DNA of 40,285 bases from the NCBI GenBank assembly GCA_041678045.1, contig JBAYOV010000035.1, positions 1-40,285 of the forward strand, read 5' to 3'. The stretch is from UBA2357 sp041678045 (GTDB lineage: Bacteria > Pseudomonadota > Gammaproteobacteria > Burkholderiales > Rhodocyclaceae). The notes below the pieces were generated by a model that was given only the letters and a program-made list of their open reading frames with translations, did not search any database and was not told where the DNA came from. The translations under genes and the position numbers were made by a program. Below are positions 1 to 8,609 of this stretch, piece after piece; positions within the stretch are counted from its first letter, which is position 1, and each line of letters starts with the position of its first letter.

Positions 1-2774
1 CGCAGAATCAGCTCACCGTGACGCGGCAGGTGCCTTGCCACCCCGGCGACCACGCCACTACGGACATCGTGCTGGCGGTCAACGGCTTGCCGGTGGCCAC
101 CATCGAGCTGAAGAACCCCGGCACGCACCAGACCTGGCGGCACGCCATCAAGCAATACCAGACTGACCGCGACCCGCGTGCACCGCTGTTCGACTTCAAG
201 AAACGCGCGCTGGTGCACTTTGCAGCCGATCCGGACGAAGTGTGGATGAGCACGCGGCTGGCGAAAGAAAAAACCTTCTTCCTGCCTTTCAACCGGGGTA
301 GCCATCCGGGGCAGATTCAGTGCGGTGCAGGCAACCCGCAGCACGCCAGCGGCTACCGCAGCGGCTACTTCTGGCAGGAAACGCTGCAACGCGACAGCTT
401 TCTGGACATCCTCGGCCATTTCATCTTCATCGAAAAAGACGAACAAAAGGTGGACGATAGCCGAGGTAGAAAAAAGCTCGTGACCACTGAAAAAATGGTG
501 TTCCCGCGTTACCACCAGCTGGATGCGGTGCGGGCGCTGGTGGCAGCGGCTCGCGTGGAGAACGCCGGTCACAATTACCTGATTCAGCATTCGGCGGGCA
601 GTGGCAAGACCAACAGCATTTCATGGTTGTCGCACCGGCTGGCCAGCCTGCACAACGCGCAGGATCAGAAAGTGTTCGACTGCGTGATCGTCATCACCGA
701 CCGCAAGGTGCTGGACAAGCAATTGCAGGATGCCATTTACCAGATCGAGCACGCGCAGGGCGTGGTGAAAGCCATTGATCAGGATGCCAGGCAACTGGCC
801 GATGCCTTGATCGACGGCACCAAGATCGTCATCACCACACTGCAGAAATTCCCCTTTGTACTGCACGGCTTGCTGCGTGCCGCTGGCGCGGAGAATCAGC
901 GCATTGCTGAAAACCGGGCCAGCGACGAAGAGAAAGCGCAGGCCAAGGCCTGGCAAGCCGCCATTGCAGCGCGGCGCTACGCGGTGATCGTGGATGAAGC
1001 ACATTCCAGCCAGACAGGCGAAACCGCGCGGGAGCTGAAGAGCATTCTGGGTGCTGGTGCGCAGAATGGTGCCGGCGATGACGAAGCCGATTGGGAAGAC
1101 CGCCTGAACCAGATCATGGCCTCACGCGGCCAACAACAGAACCTGAGCTTCTTTGCCTTCACTGCCACGCCCAAGGGCAAGACACTGGAATTGTTCGGCA
1201 GACCGGGAGCCAGTGGTCAGCCCGAAGCCTTCCACACCTACTCGATGCGGCAGGCGATTGAGGAGGGCTTCATCCTCGACGTGCTGCGCAACTACACCAC
1301 GTACAGCACCTGGTTCAAGTTCGTGAAGACGGTGGAGGAGGACCCGGCCATCCCGAAGAAGCAAGGCGCCCGGCTGCTTTCCAAGTTCAAGGAACTCCAC
1401 CCGCACAACATCGAGCAAAAGACCGAGGTGATGGTCGAGCATTTCCGCGAGCATGTGCGGCATCAACTGGGCGGGCGCGGCAAGGCCATGGTGGTAACCG
1501 CGAGCCGCATTCAGGCAGTGCGCTACAAGCTGGCCTTCGAGCGCTACATTCAGGAACAGGGTTATGCCGACATCCGTTCGCTGGTGGCGTTCAGCGGCAC
1601 GGTGAAAGACCCGGATACGGGCGTTGAATATACCGAACCGGGCATGAACCCGGATGCCGTGACCGGCAAGCCGATCCCGGAAAGCCAGTTGCCCGAGCGC
1701 TTTGGCTCCAGTGATTACCAGGTGCTGCTGGTGGCTAACAAGTACCAGACTGGCTTCGACCAACCGCTGTTGTGCGCGATGTACGTGGATAAACGGCTGG
1801 ATGGCGTGCAAGCCGTGCAGACCTTGTCTCGCCTGAACCGCAAGATTGCGGGCAAGGACGAGCCCTTCGTTCTCGATTTCGTCAACAAGCCGGACGAAAT
1901 CTACGCGGCCTTCAAACCGTATTTCGACTCGACCAGCCTGCAGGAGTCGGCCAACCCGGAGATGCTGCCCAGCATCAAGCACGAGCTGGATCAGCTGCAG
2001 ATTTACCACTGGAGCGAAGTCGAAGCGTTTGCGCGCATCTTCTACCGTCAGCCGGATCGGCAGAACCCGGCCGACCACGCCCATATGCAGCGCCACCTGC
2101 AACCGGCGGTGGATCGCTTCAAGGCGATTGAGGACGACGAGGTGCGCACCACCTTCCGCGACAAGCTGGGCGGCTATGTGCGGATGTATTCTTTCCTGAG
2201 CCAGATTTTGCCCTACACGGACCAGGAACTGGAAATGCTCTACAGCTACGGACGGTTTTTGTTGCCGCATCTACCTCTGGACCGTGACAACACCGTGGTC
2301 AAGATCGGCAACGAAGTGGAGTTGCAGTACTACCGGCTACAGCGTGTTTCCAGCGGGCCGATTGCATTGACATTGGGCGAACCGGAAGGCGTGTACAGCC
2401 CCACCGATGTCGGCACGGGCAAAGCCAGGGAAGAAAAGGCCCCGCTGTCGGAAATCATCCAGGTGCTCAACGAACGCTTCGGCACTGCCTTCACGGAAGA
2501 GGATCGACTGTTCTTTGACCAGATCAAAGCACGCGCCACCAGCAACCGCCAGGTCATTCAAACGGCCATGGCCAACCCGCTGGACAAATTCCAACTCGGG
2601 GTTCGCAAGCTGATTGAGAATTTGATGATTCAGCGCATGGCTGAAAACGACAAGATCGTGACTCGGTACATGGACGACGGCGAGTTTCAACGAACGGCGT
2701 TCCCTATCCTGGCGAAAGAAATCTTCGAAGCGGTGCACGCGCAACAACAGCCACCGGATACTGGCGCGGCTTGA
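1..2774 (+). CDS. hsdR: Type I restriction enzyme R subunit HsdR (5' end outside window)
   Basis: The frame is open from the first bases of the window, reading QNQLTV before the first possible GTG at 18, so the true start lies upstream. HsdR is the motor and nuclease subunit of type I restriction-modification complexes: it translocates DNA using ATP and cleaves it. Numbering from the GTG at 18, a PD-(D/E)XK nuclease core is visible (D16, then E30 and K32 in IELKN). A helicase core follows with Walker A HSAGSGKT near residues 190-198, DEAH near 324, the SF2 motif FTATPKG and a QTLSRLNR motif VI. A helical C-terminal region ends at the TGA at 2772. The hsdM and hsdS partners are not in the window and would have to lie upstream. 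The gene sits directly beside a core chromosomal cluster, which may mark an island boundary. Confidence 0.95.
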   Translation, partial: QNQLTVTRQVPCHPGDHATTDIVLAVNGLPVATIELKNPGTHQTWRHAIKQYQTDRDPRAPLFDFKKRALVHFAADPDEVWMSTRLAKEKTFFLPFNRGSHPGQIQCGAGNPQHASGYRSGYFWQETLQRDSFLDILGHFIFIEKDEQKVDDSRGRKKLVTTEKMVFPRYHQLDAVRALVAAARVENAGHNYLIQHSAGSGKTNSISWLSHRLASLHNAQDQKVFDCVIVITDRKVLDKQLQDAIYQIEHAQGVVKAIDQDARQLADALIDGTKIVITTLQKFPFVLHGLLRAAGAENQRIAENRASDEEKAQAKAWQAAIAARRYAVIVDEAHSSQTGETARELKSILGAGAQNGAGDDEADWEDRLNQIMASRGQQQNLSFFAFTATPKGKTLELFGRPGASGQPEAFHTYSMRQAIEEGFILDVLRNYTTYSTWFKFVKTVEEDPAIPKKQGARLLSKFKELHPHNIEQKTEVMVEHFREHVRHQLGGRGKAMVVTASRIQAVRYKLAFERYIQEQGYADIRSLVAFSGTVKDPDTGVEYTEPGMNPDAVTGKPIPESQLPERFGSSDYQVLLVANKYQTGFDQPLLCAMYVDKRLDGVQAVQTLSRLNRKIAGKDEPFVLDFVNKPDEIYAAFKPYFDSTSLQESANPEMLPSIKHELDQLQIYHWSEVEAFARIFYRQPDRQNPADHAHMQRHLQPAVDRFKAIEDDEVRTTFRDKLGGYVRMYSFLSQILPYTDQELEMLYSYGRFLLPHLPLDRDNTVVKIGNEVELQYYRLQRVSSGPIALTLGEPEGVYSPTDVGTGKAREEKAPLSEIIQVLNERFGTAFTEEDRLFFDQIKARATSNRQVIQTAMANPLDKFQLGVRKLIENLMIQRMAENDKIVTRYMDDGEFQRTAFPILAKEIFEAVHAQQQPPDTGAA

Positions 2775-2797
2775 GCCAGCCTTGATCGAGGATGGAC

Positions 2798-2927
2798 TTA
2801 TTATTAACCCGGCCCTTGAGCATGCCGTCCCCGTTCGCCCTGAGCTTGTCGAAGGGCACTGCCGGGACTGGGCTTCGGCAGATTCAGCCTCAACGGTTGT
2901 CAGCGACGTAAGGCCCGGACTAATAGC
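2798..2927. repeat. Foldback (palindromic) intergenic repeat, copy 1, degenerate right arm
   Basis: The left arm TTATTAACCCGGCCCTTGAG (2801-2820) and the following 60 bases, including GCCCTGAGCTTGTCGAAGGG, nearly match the element at 13520-13672. The right arm (about 2907-2927) is only an imperfect complement of the left, so this copy looks decayed. It lies directly downstream of hsdR, as REP-like or MITE-like elements often do. When translated, such repeats give the spurious peptide RPELVEG seen in many misannotated proteins. Confidence 0.75.
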
Positions 2928-3044
2928 CACAAGCGCCGCACTGACCACCGAAAGCACCAACGGCACCGCGCCGCCTCCACACCCTGAAAACCGAGGCTTG
3001 CCGCGCACCGGATCGGCGCGCCCTTGAGCTTGCACCCAGCAAGA

Positions 3045-3060
3045 TGTTTCACGTGAAACA
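3045..3060. promoter_or_regulatory. parS: parS site 1 (ParB/Spo0J binding palindrome)
   Basis: The sequence TGTTTCACGTGAAACA is a perfect 16-bp palindrome and equals the known bacterial chromosomal parS consensus. ParB loads here as a CTP-dependent clamp and recruits ParA and SMC for origin segregation. parS sites normally cluster near the replication origin. parA and parB are not in the window. Confidence 0.93.
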
Positions 3061-3112
3061 TCGCCGTTCGTGGTGAGTCCGTCCACAGGTTTGTCCCGCG
3101 CAAAACGATGAC

Positions 3113-3128
3113 TGTTTCACGTGAAACA
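3113..3128. promoter_or_regulatory. parS: parS site 2 (ParB/Spo0J binding palindrome)
   Basis: A second perfect TGTTTCACGTGAAACA lies with its centre 68 bp from the first. A random double occurrence of a 16-mer is very unlikely, so this pair is almost certainly a functional centromere-like cluster. Confidence 0.93.
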
Positions 3129-3305
3129 TCGCACGCGGTTTCGCCGGGATGTGCTCGTGCCGATAGTGCACTGCGGTACTACAATACAGCCATGACCAAG
3201 GTTGCACCGGTTGCCCTCTTCGTCCGGGCATGCGGCACGTCGGACGAAACGAGTGGTCCAACCCTCTGGCCCTTGACCTTCTCCCAACCCTGACTGGAAC
3301 ACAGC

Positions 3306-4634
3306 TTGCACACTTCAAGACGACACCCTGCGAGCAGCCCCCGGCCGCGCATTGCGAAAGACAGTCTCGCCCATGCCTTCACCGAGGCCGCCGCGATCAT
3401 TGCCGCCGTGCAGGAAGGCCGTAATGCGACCGATGTGTTTGAGCATGCGCTGCACACAGCCCATCCCCCCTGGTCCGATGCCATGCGTGGTGCGATTCGG
3501 GATTTGGCCTGGAGCGCCCTGCGCGACCATGCACATGCACAACACCTGCTGGGGCAGTTGCTGCACAAACCGCTGCCAGAGCAGGTCGAGGGCATTCTCA
3601 GCCTCGCCATGCTACGCATGAACGCCCGCCCGGAAGAGCACCACACCACCGTGAATCAGGCAGTGGATGCGGTGGCCGCACTGGCGCCGGGTTTGCGGGG
3701 GGTGGCAAACGGTGTGCTGCGCAACTATCTGCGCCGGCAGGATGAGCTTGAGAGACTCGCTGACGCGCACGAACCGGCCCGCTACCGCCATCCGCAGTGG
3801 TGGATCGACCGGGTGAGGCAGCAGTACCCCGATGCCTGGGCGTCCATCCTCGCGGCGGGCAACGAGAAGCCGCCCATGACCTTGAGAGTGAACCGGCGGC
3901 GCAGCGATGTGCAGACGGTCAGCGCGGCCCTCACGCAGGCTTCAATCCCGCACACGGTGCTGGATGACTGCGCAATCCGCCTCGACAGCCCGGTGCCGGT
4001 GACCCGCTTGCCGGGGTTCGACAACGGGCTGATTTCGGTCCAGGACTACGGCGCCCAGTTCGCCGCCCGCCTGCTTGATGTGCAACCCGGGCAGCGTGTT
4101 CTGGATGCCTGCGCCGCTCCGGGCGGGAAAACCGCCCACCTTCTCGAAAGCGCCGATGTGCAGTTGACCGCGCTGGAGATCGATGCACAGCGTGCCGAGC
4201 GTGTGCGAGAGAACCTGCAGCGGCTGGGCCTGCAAGCCGAACTGCTCATCGGCGATGCCGGACGCCCCCGAAAGTGGTGGAATGGCGAGCCCTTCGAGCG
4301 CATTCTCGCAGACGTCCCCTGCTCTGCTTCGGGCGTGCTGCGCCGGCATCCGGACATCAAGTGGTTGCGCCGCCCGGAAGACATCGACAGCTTCGCCAGA
4401 CAACAGGCCCATCTCCTTGAACAGTTGTGGCGCACCCTCGCGCCGGGGGGCAAACTGCTGTACGCCACCTGTTCCATTTTTGCCGAAGAGAACAGCATGC
4501 AGATACAACGCTTCTGCCGCGCGCACCCGGATGCGCAGCGCTTGCCGATACACGACAAGGATGAACTGCAACTTCTGCCAGACACTCAACACGACGGTTT
4601 CTACTATGCGCTGCTGCAAAAGCATCCGGCGTGA
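3306..4634 (+). CDS. rsmB: 16S rRNA (cytosine(967)-C(5))-methyltransferase RsmB
   Basis: RsmB methylates C967 of 16S rRNA using S-adenosylmethionine. An N-terminal NusB-like helical domain (about residues 20-150) is followed by a Fmu-type methyltransferase domain. Visible motifs are the SAM-binding DACAAPGGKTAHLL near residue 267, the PCSASGVLRRHPD motif near 338 and the catalytic ATCS near 387. The start is uncertain. An in-frame TGA at 3291 limits the gene to the TTG at 3306 or something downstream; no in-frame ATG occurs before residue 60 and no clear ribosome site is seen. It is the first gene of the run leading into ntrYX, with only 7 bases to the next assigned start. Confidence 0.93.
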   Translation: MHTSRRHPASSPRPRIAKDSLAHAFTEAAAIIAAVQEGRNATDVFEHALHTAHPPWSDAMRGAIRDLAWSALRDHAHAQHLLGQLLHKPLPEQVEGILSLAMLRMNARPEEHHTTVNQAVDAVAALAPGLRGVANGVLRNYLRRQDELERLADAHEPARYRHPQWWIDRVRQQYPDAWASILAAGNEKPPMTLRVNRRRSDVQTVSAALTQASIPHTVLDDCAIRLDSPVPVTRLPGFDNGLISVQDYGAQFAARLLDVQPGQRVLDACAAPGGKTAHLLESADVQLTALEIDAQRAERVRENLQRLGLQAELLIGDAGRPRKWWNGEPFERILADVPCSASGVLRRHPDIKWLRRPEDIDSFARQQAHLLEQLWRTLAPGGKLLYATCSIFAEENSMQIQRFCRAHPDAQRLPIHDKDELQLLPDTQHDGFYYALLQKHPA

Positions 4635-4641
4635 AACCGCC

Positions 4642-5247
4642 GTGCCGACCGCATCCGGCCCGCCGTCCCAGCCACAGCGGCCTGCCCGGCGACGTGTGCT
4701 CGGGCACTTGCTCAGCCTGCCCCTGCTGCTTTCAGTGGGGGCGGCCCGAGCCTCGTCCGCCAGCATACGCTATGCCGAAATCGTCAGCGCCTACGATGGG
4801 TATGTGGTGAATGCCGACATCGAGATGGAGCTCAACCCCCGTCTCCTCGACGCCCTGCTGCGCGGGGTATCGCTCCATTTCGTGGCCGAATTCGTCATCG
4901 AGCTGCCGCGCTGGTACTGGTTCAATGCGAGCATTGTCGAGCGTACCCTTGCCTACCGTCTGTCCTACCATGCGATCACCCGCAACTACCGGCTGAGCAT
5001 TGGCACTTTGCACCAGAACTTCGAAACCCTGGAGGCAGCCCTGAACACCATGCTGCGCATCCGCAACTGGCGCATCGTGGAGCCCGGGCGTCTGCAGGAC
5101 GGGGTGTCCTACAACGCCGCACTGCGTTTTCGTCACGATCTGAGCATGCTGCCCAAACCCTTTCAGGTCACCGCCTTCGGCAGCAGCGACTGGAGCCTGA
5201 GCACCGACTGGATGAACTGGACCTTTCTTGCCGGTGCTGTCCGATGA
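4642..5247 (+). CDS. DUF4390 exported protein
   Basis: A small exported protein of about 201 residues. The N-terminus from the GTG at 4642 has an arginine-rich stretch (RPARRR) and then a hydrophobic segment ending in ARA, a likely signal peptide. The mature part is beta-rich and contains ELPRWYWFNA and YRLSYHAITRNYRLS, features I associate with the DUF4390 family commonly found just upstream of ntrY in betaproteobacteria. An ATG at 4606, overlapping rsmB, is an alternative start. The stop overlaps the ntrY start as ATGA, so translation is probably coupled to the sensor kinase. Function is unknown; a periplasmic accessory role for NtrY is inference from position. Confidence 0.85.
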   Translation: MPTASGPPSQPQRPARRRVLGHLLSLPLLLSVGAARASSASIRYAEIVSAYDGYVVNADIEMELNPRLLDALLRGVSLHFVAEFVIELPRWYWFNASIVERTLAYRLSYHAITRNYRLSIGTLHQNFETLEAALNTMLRIRNWRIVEPGRLQDGVSYNAALRFRHDLSMLPKPFQVTAFGSSDWSLSTDWMNWTFLAGAVR

Positions 5248-7358
5248 AGCGTGTCGCCTTCATCGTGGTTGCCGCACTCGCTGGCATCTCGTTGTTCCTG
5301 CTCGCCAGTGCCAGCGCCAATACCGATTTCTTTGCCGGAGCCTACCCTTATCTGCTGGCCATGAATGGGGCCGTGGCGGTTGGGTTGATCGGACTGGTCG
5401 GCATCCAGCTACGCGGCCTGTGGCGGGAATACCAGGCCCGCCAGTTCGGCTCGCGGCTCAAGCTGCGCATGCTGGTGATGTTTGCCATGATCGCACTGCT
5501 GCCTGGCGCGGTGGTGTATGCGGTGTCCATGCAGTTCGTGGTGCGCAGCATCGATTCGTGGTTCGATGTCCGGGTCGACCGTGCGCTCGAAGGTGGGGTG
5601 GCACTTGGTCAGACCGCGCTCGACTATCTGGTCTCGCAGGTCTCCGACCGCGCTCGCGAAATCGCACTTGAGCTGGACAGCAGCCGGATCATCTCGCCGA
5701 CCCAGCTCAACCGCCTGCGCGAGCAGGCCGGTGTGTCGTCGGCCACCGTGATCAGCCCCGGCGGGCAGGTTCTGACCACGGCCTCGGATGGGGTCAGCAG
5801 CTTCCTGCCCGATCTGCCTACCCCGGGCCAGATGCGCCAGGCACGCCAGAGCCAGCGCTACCAGATTGTCGAAACCCGCCCGGGCGAAGCCCTTCTGATC
5901 CGGGTGGTGGTGCCGATTCCATCGCGTGCCCTGCTCACCGAGCCCTTTTACCTGCAGCTCACCCAGCAGGTGCCGATTGCCTTCGCTCGCCATGTGGACG
6001 CAGTGCAGGAGGCCTATCGGGATTACCAGCAACTGGTGCTCGGGCGCACCGGCCTGAGCCGCATCTATTCGGTCACCCTGTCCCTCACCTTGCTGCTGGC
6101 CCTGCTTGCGGCAGTCGCGGTGTCCTTCGTGCTGGCGCGCCGTCTGGCCGCGCCCTTGCTGATTCTGGCCGAAGGCACCCAGGCCGTGGCGCAGGGCGAC
6201 TACAGCCCGCGCCAGGCGCTGCCGGCGCGTGACGAACTGGGCATCCTCACCCAGTCCTTCAACCAGATGACCCGCCAGCTCGAAGACGCGCGCGCGCAGG
6301 CCGAACGCAACCGGGCCGCAGTGGAGTCGGCCCGCGCCTATCTTGAGAGCGTGCTGGCCCACCTGTCGACCGGCGTGCTCGCCTTCGATGCCGACGGCTA
6401 TCTGCGTGCGGCCAACCGGGGCGCCACCCACATTCTGAACGATCCGCTGGACGGTTTCGAGGAATGCCCGATCACCCGCTGGCCGCAACTGCACTGCTTC
6501 CGGGATGCCGTACTGAAGGGATTCCGCGAGAACAGCGACGACTGGCAGGAGCAGATCGAGATCAACCACTCGGACAGCGCGCCGCAGACCCTGTTGATCC
6601 ACGGCGCGCGACTGCCGGAAGGTTCCGGAGGCGGCATGGTGGTGGTGTTCGATGACATTTCGCGCCTGGTCATGGCCCAGCGCACCGCCGCGTGGGCCGA
6701 AGTCGCACGCCGGCTGGCCCACGAAATCAAGAACCCGCTCACGCCCATCCAGCTCTCTGCCGAACGCCTCGCCTACAAGCTGGCGGACCGTCTCGACCCG
6801 GAGAGTCGTGACGTACTGGAGCGCGGCACCCGCACCATCGTGAATCAGGTCGAAGCCATGAAGAACCTGGTGAATGCGTTCCGCGACTATGCCCGGCTGC
6901 CCAGCCCCAGTCTCGGGGCGGTGGACCTCAACGCACTGATCCGCGAAGTGCTCAATCTGTACGAAAGCTCGCCCGTCGTCCTGAACACCCGGTTGGCCGA
7001 AGACCTGCCTGCCGTGCTCGGCGATGCGGCACAGATTCGCCAGATCATTCATAATCTCGTTCAGAATGCTGAAGATGCAATCGCCGATCAAACAGAGGGG
7101 GAGCTGTTGATCCAGACCAGCAGTGACGGACAGCGAGTCACCATGACCGTGCGTGACAATGGACCGGGCTTTCCGTCCGAACTGCTGGCGCATCCGTTCG
7201 AGCCCTACTTCACCACGAAAAGCCGTGGCACCGGACTCGGACTGGCCATCATAAAGAAGATCACCGACGAACACGGCGGCGATGTCCGCCTGTCGAACCG
7301 GGAGCGCGGCGGCGCCGAAATCCGCATCCGGCTGCGGATTGCAGGCACCGCCCAGTGA
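5244..7358 (+). CDS. ntrY: Nitrogen-regulation-type sensor histidine kinase NtrY
   Basis: A 704-residue membrane sensor kinase. Three hydrophobic segments lie within the first 95 residues, followed by an extracytoplasmic stretch of about 180 residues and a further membrane segment near 275-300. HAMP (about 300-355), PAS (about 365-480), HisKA and HATPase domains follow. The phosphoacceptor is H493 in LAHEIKNPLTP. The ATP-binding N box is NLVQNAEDA, the G1 box DNGPGFP and the G2 box GTGLGLAI. NtrY phosphorylates NtrX, encoded 9 bases downstream. In related bacteria the pair affects nitrogen metabolism, respiration or envelope functions; the signal sensed here cannot be read from sequence. It overlaps the DUF4390 gene by 4 bases. 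Confidence 0.95.
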   Translation: MKRVAFIVVAALAGISLFLLASASANTDFFAGAYPYLLAMNGAVAVGLIGLVGIQLRGLWREYQARQFGSRLKLRMLVMFAMIALLPGAVVYAVSMQFVVRSIDSWFDVRVDRALEGGVALGQTALDYLVSQVSDRAREIALELDSSRIISPTQLNRLREQAGVSSATVISPGGQVLTTASDGVSSFLPDLPTPGQMRQARQSQRYQIVETRPGEALLIRVVVPIPSRALLTEPFYLQLTQQVPIAFARHVDAVQEAYRDYQQLVLGRTGLSRIYSVTLSLTLLLALLAAVAVSFVLARRLAAPLLILAEGTQAVAQGDYSPRQALPARDELGILTQSFNQMTRQLEDARAQAERNRAAVESARAYLESVLAHLSTGVLAFDADGYLRAANRGATHILNDPLDGFEECPITRWPQLHCFRDAVLKGFRENSDDWQEQIEINHSDSAPQTLLIHGARLPEGSGGGMVVVFDDISRLVMAQRTAAWAEVARRLAHEIKNPLTPIQLSAERLAYKLADRLDPESRDVLERGTRTIVNQVEAMKNLVNAFRDYARLPSPSLGAVDLNALIREVLNLYESSPVVLNTRLAEDLPAVLGDAAQIRQIIHNLVQNAEDAIADQTEGELLIQTSSDGQRVTMTVRDNGPGFPSELLAHPFEPYFTTKSRGTGLGLAIIKKITDEHGGDVRLSNRERGGAEIRIRLRIAGTAQ

Positions 7359-7367
7359 CAAGGAAAC

Positions 7368-8609
7368 ATGGCGAACATACTGATCGTTGACGACGAAGTC
7401 GGAATTCGTGAGCTGCTGTCGGAAATCCTGCGCGACGAAGGCCACGACATCATGCTGGCCGAGAACGCCGCCACCGCGCGCGCCGCGCGCAATGCGAGAA
7501 AACCCGATCTGGTTCTGCTGGACATCTGGATGCCCGACACCGATGGCATCACGCTGCTCAAGGAGTGGTCGGCCAATGGTCAGCTGACCATGCCCGTAAT
7601 CATGATGTCAGGGCACGGCACCATAGACACTGCGGTCGAGGCCACGCGCATTGGTGCCATCGACTACCTGGAAAAGCCGATTGCGCTGCAGAAGTTGCTC
7701 TCTGCGGTGAAGCGCGGACTGCAGCGCCCCTCGGCCCCCGGCCTGCCTTCTCCGCTCACCCTGGCCGCCTTCACCCGCTCGACCCCGCTGCGCGACCTGC
7801 GTCGTCGCCTGCAGCAGATCGCGGAAAAGTCTCGCGTCCTGCTGCTGCGGGTGGGCCATGGCAGCCTCGCCGAACTGGCCGCCCGCAGCGTGCACCCAGA
7901 CGCCTGCGCCTGGCTGGACCTGTCCGGCATTGTCCAGCCGCTGGACATCAAGCAGTTGCAGGCCTGCCAGGCCGGCATCCTGTACGTGCCCGAACTGGCC
8001 AGGCTGAACCGCACCCAGCAGCGCAACCTGGGTTTTGCGCTGGAACGTCTGGACCGCTTCAACCAGCATCTGGTGGCCGTCACCGAGCACCCGGCCGACA
8101 CCCTGCTCAACGACGGCTGGGATGAGGGGCTGGTGGCCCGCCTGTTCGAGATCAGCCTCGCCCCGCCCTCGATTGCCGATGTGCAGGACGATGTGCCCGA
8201 ACTGGCCAGTCAGGTCCTGCTGCATCTGGTGGAAGCCGGCGAGGTGCCCCGCCGGCGCCTGTCCTCGGCGGCCCTGAATGCACTGCGCACCCAGAACTGG
8301 CCGGGCGGGTTTGCCGAACTGCGTGCCGCAGTGAAGTCACTGGCGCTGGGTACCCTGGAAGAGGAAATCAGCCTGGCCGACGTGCGACGCGTGCTGCCCC
8401 CACCCACCGACAGCTGCTACAGCGTGTCGCTGGACCAACCGCTGCGCGACGCACGCGAAGCCTTCGAGCGCCTGTACTTCGAACACCACCTGCGCCTGGA
8501 AGGCAACAACATGACACGCATTGCCGAAAAATGCGGACTGGAGCGCACGCACCTGTACCGCAAGCTGAAGCAACTCGGGCTGCAGGCCGGCCGTCGCAGC
8601 GAAGAATGA
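7368..8609 (+). CDS. ntrX: NtrX-type response regulator with a degenerate ATPase domain
   Basis: A 413-residue regulator preceded by an AAGGAA ribosome site. The receiver domain (1-120) is intact: acidic VDDE at 7-10, phosphoacceptor D52 in LLDIWMPD, the SGHGT switch motif and a conserved lysine in LEKPI. The C-terminus has a Fis-type helix-turn-helix (NNMTRIAEKCGLERTHLYRKL). The central region occupies the place of the sigma-54 AAA+ domain but shows no Walker A GxxxxGK and no GAFTGA loop. It therefore should not hydrolyse ATP or activate sigma-54 polymerase and may act as an ordinary repressor or activator. It is a clear partner of NtrY by position. The stop overlaps the next start as ATGA. 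Confidence 0.93.
   Translation: MANILIVDDEVGIRELLSEILRDEGHDIMLAENAATARAARNARKPDLVLLDIWMPDTDGITLLKEWSANGQLTMPVIMMSGHGTIDTAVEATRIGAIDYLEKPIALQKLLSAVKRGLQRPSAPGLPSPLTLAAFTRSTPLRDLRRRLQQIAEKSRVLLLRVGHGSLAELAARSVHPDACAWLDLSGIVQPLDIKQLQACQAGILYVPELARLNRTQQRNLGFALERLDRFNQHLVAVTEHPADTLLNDGWDEGLVARLFEISLAPPSIADVQDDVPELASQVLLHLVEAGEVPRRRLSSAALNALRTQNWPGGFAELRAAVKSLALGTLEEEISLADVRRVLPPPTDSCYSVSLDQPLRDAREAFERLYFEHHLRLEGNNMTRIAEKCGLERTHLYRKLKQLGLQAGRRSEE

Larger units (their letters stand above)
2775..3305. other. Non-coding island between hsdR and rsmB
   Basis: No convincing gene lies in this 531-base stretch. It contains the degenerate foldback repeat (2798-2927), two parS palindromes (3045-3060 and 3113-3128), and a short hairpin with arms TTCGTCCG (3219-3226) and CGGACGAA (3241-3248). 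A TACAAT hexamer at 3179-3184 could be a -10 box for rsmB, but no good -35 accompanies it. The def and fmt genes that commonly precede rsmB in betaproteobacteria are absent here. Confidence 0.7.

Noticed and set aside
2782..3027. Small open frame of 81 codons after hsdR
   Set aside because: It encodes RPELVEG-type peptide, a known artefact of translating the dispersed repeat.
3086..3095. GTCCACAGG considered as a DnaA box near parS
   Set aside because: Only six of nine positions match the consensus and there is no partner box.
3192..3293. 33-codon open frame (MTKVAPVALF) before rsmB
   Set aside because: No ribosome site and no recognisable family; it may be part of a leader, but there is not enough evidence for a gene.
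5409..7445. Very long open frame on the reverse strand (678 codons) opposite ntrY
   Set aside because: It is a shadow of the high-GC ntrY codon pattern; the translation has no domain signature and ntrY is unmistakable.
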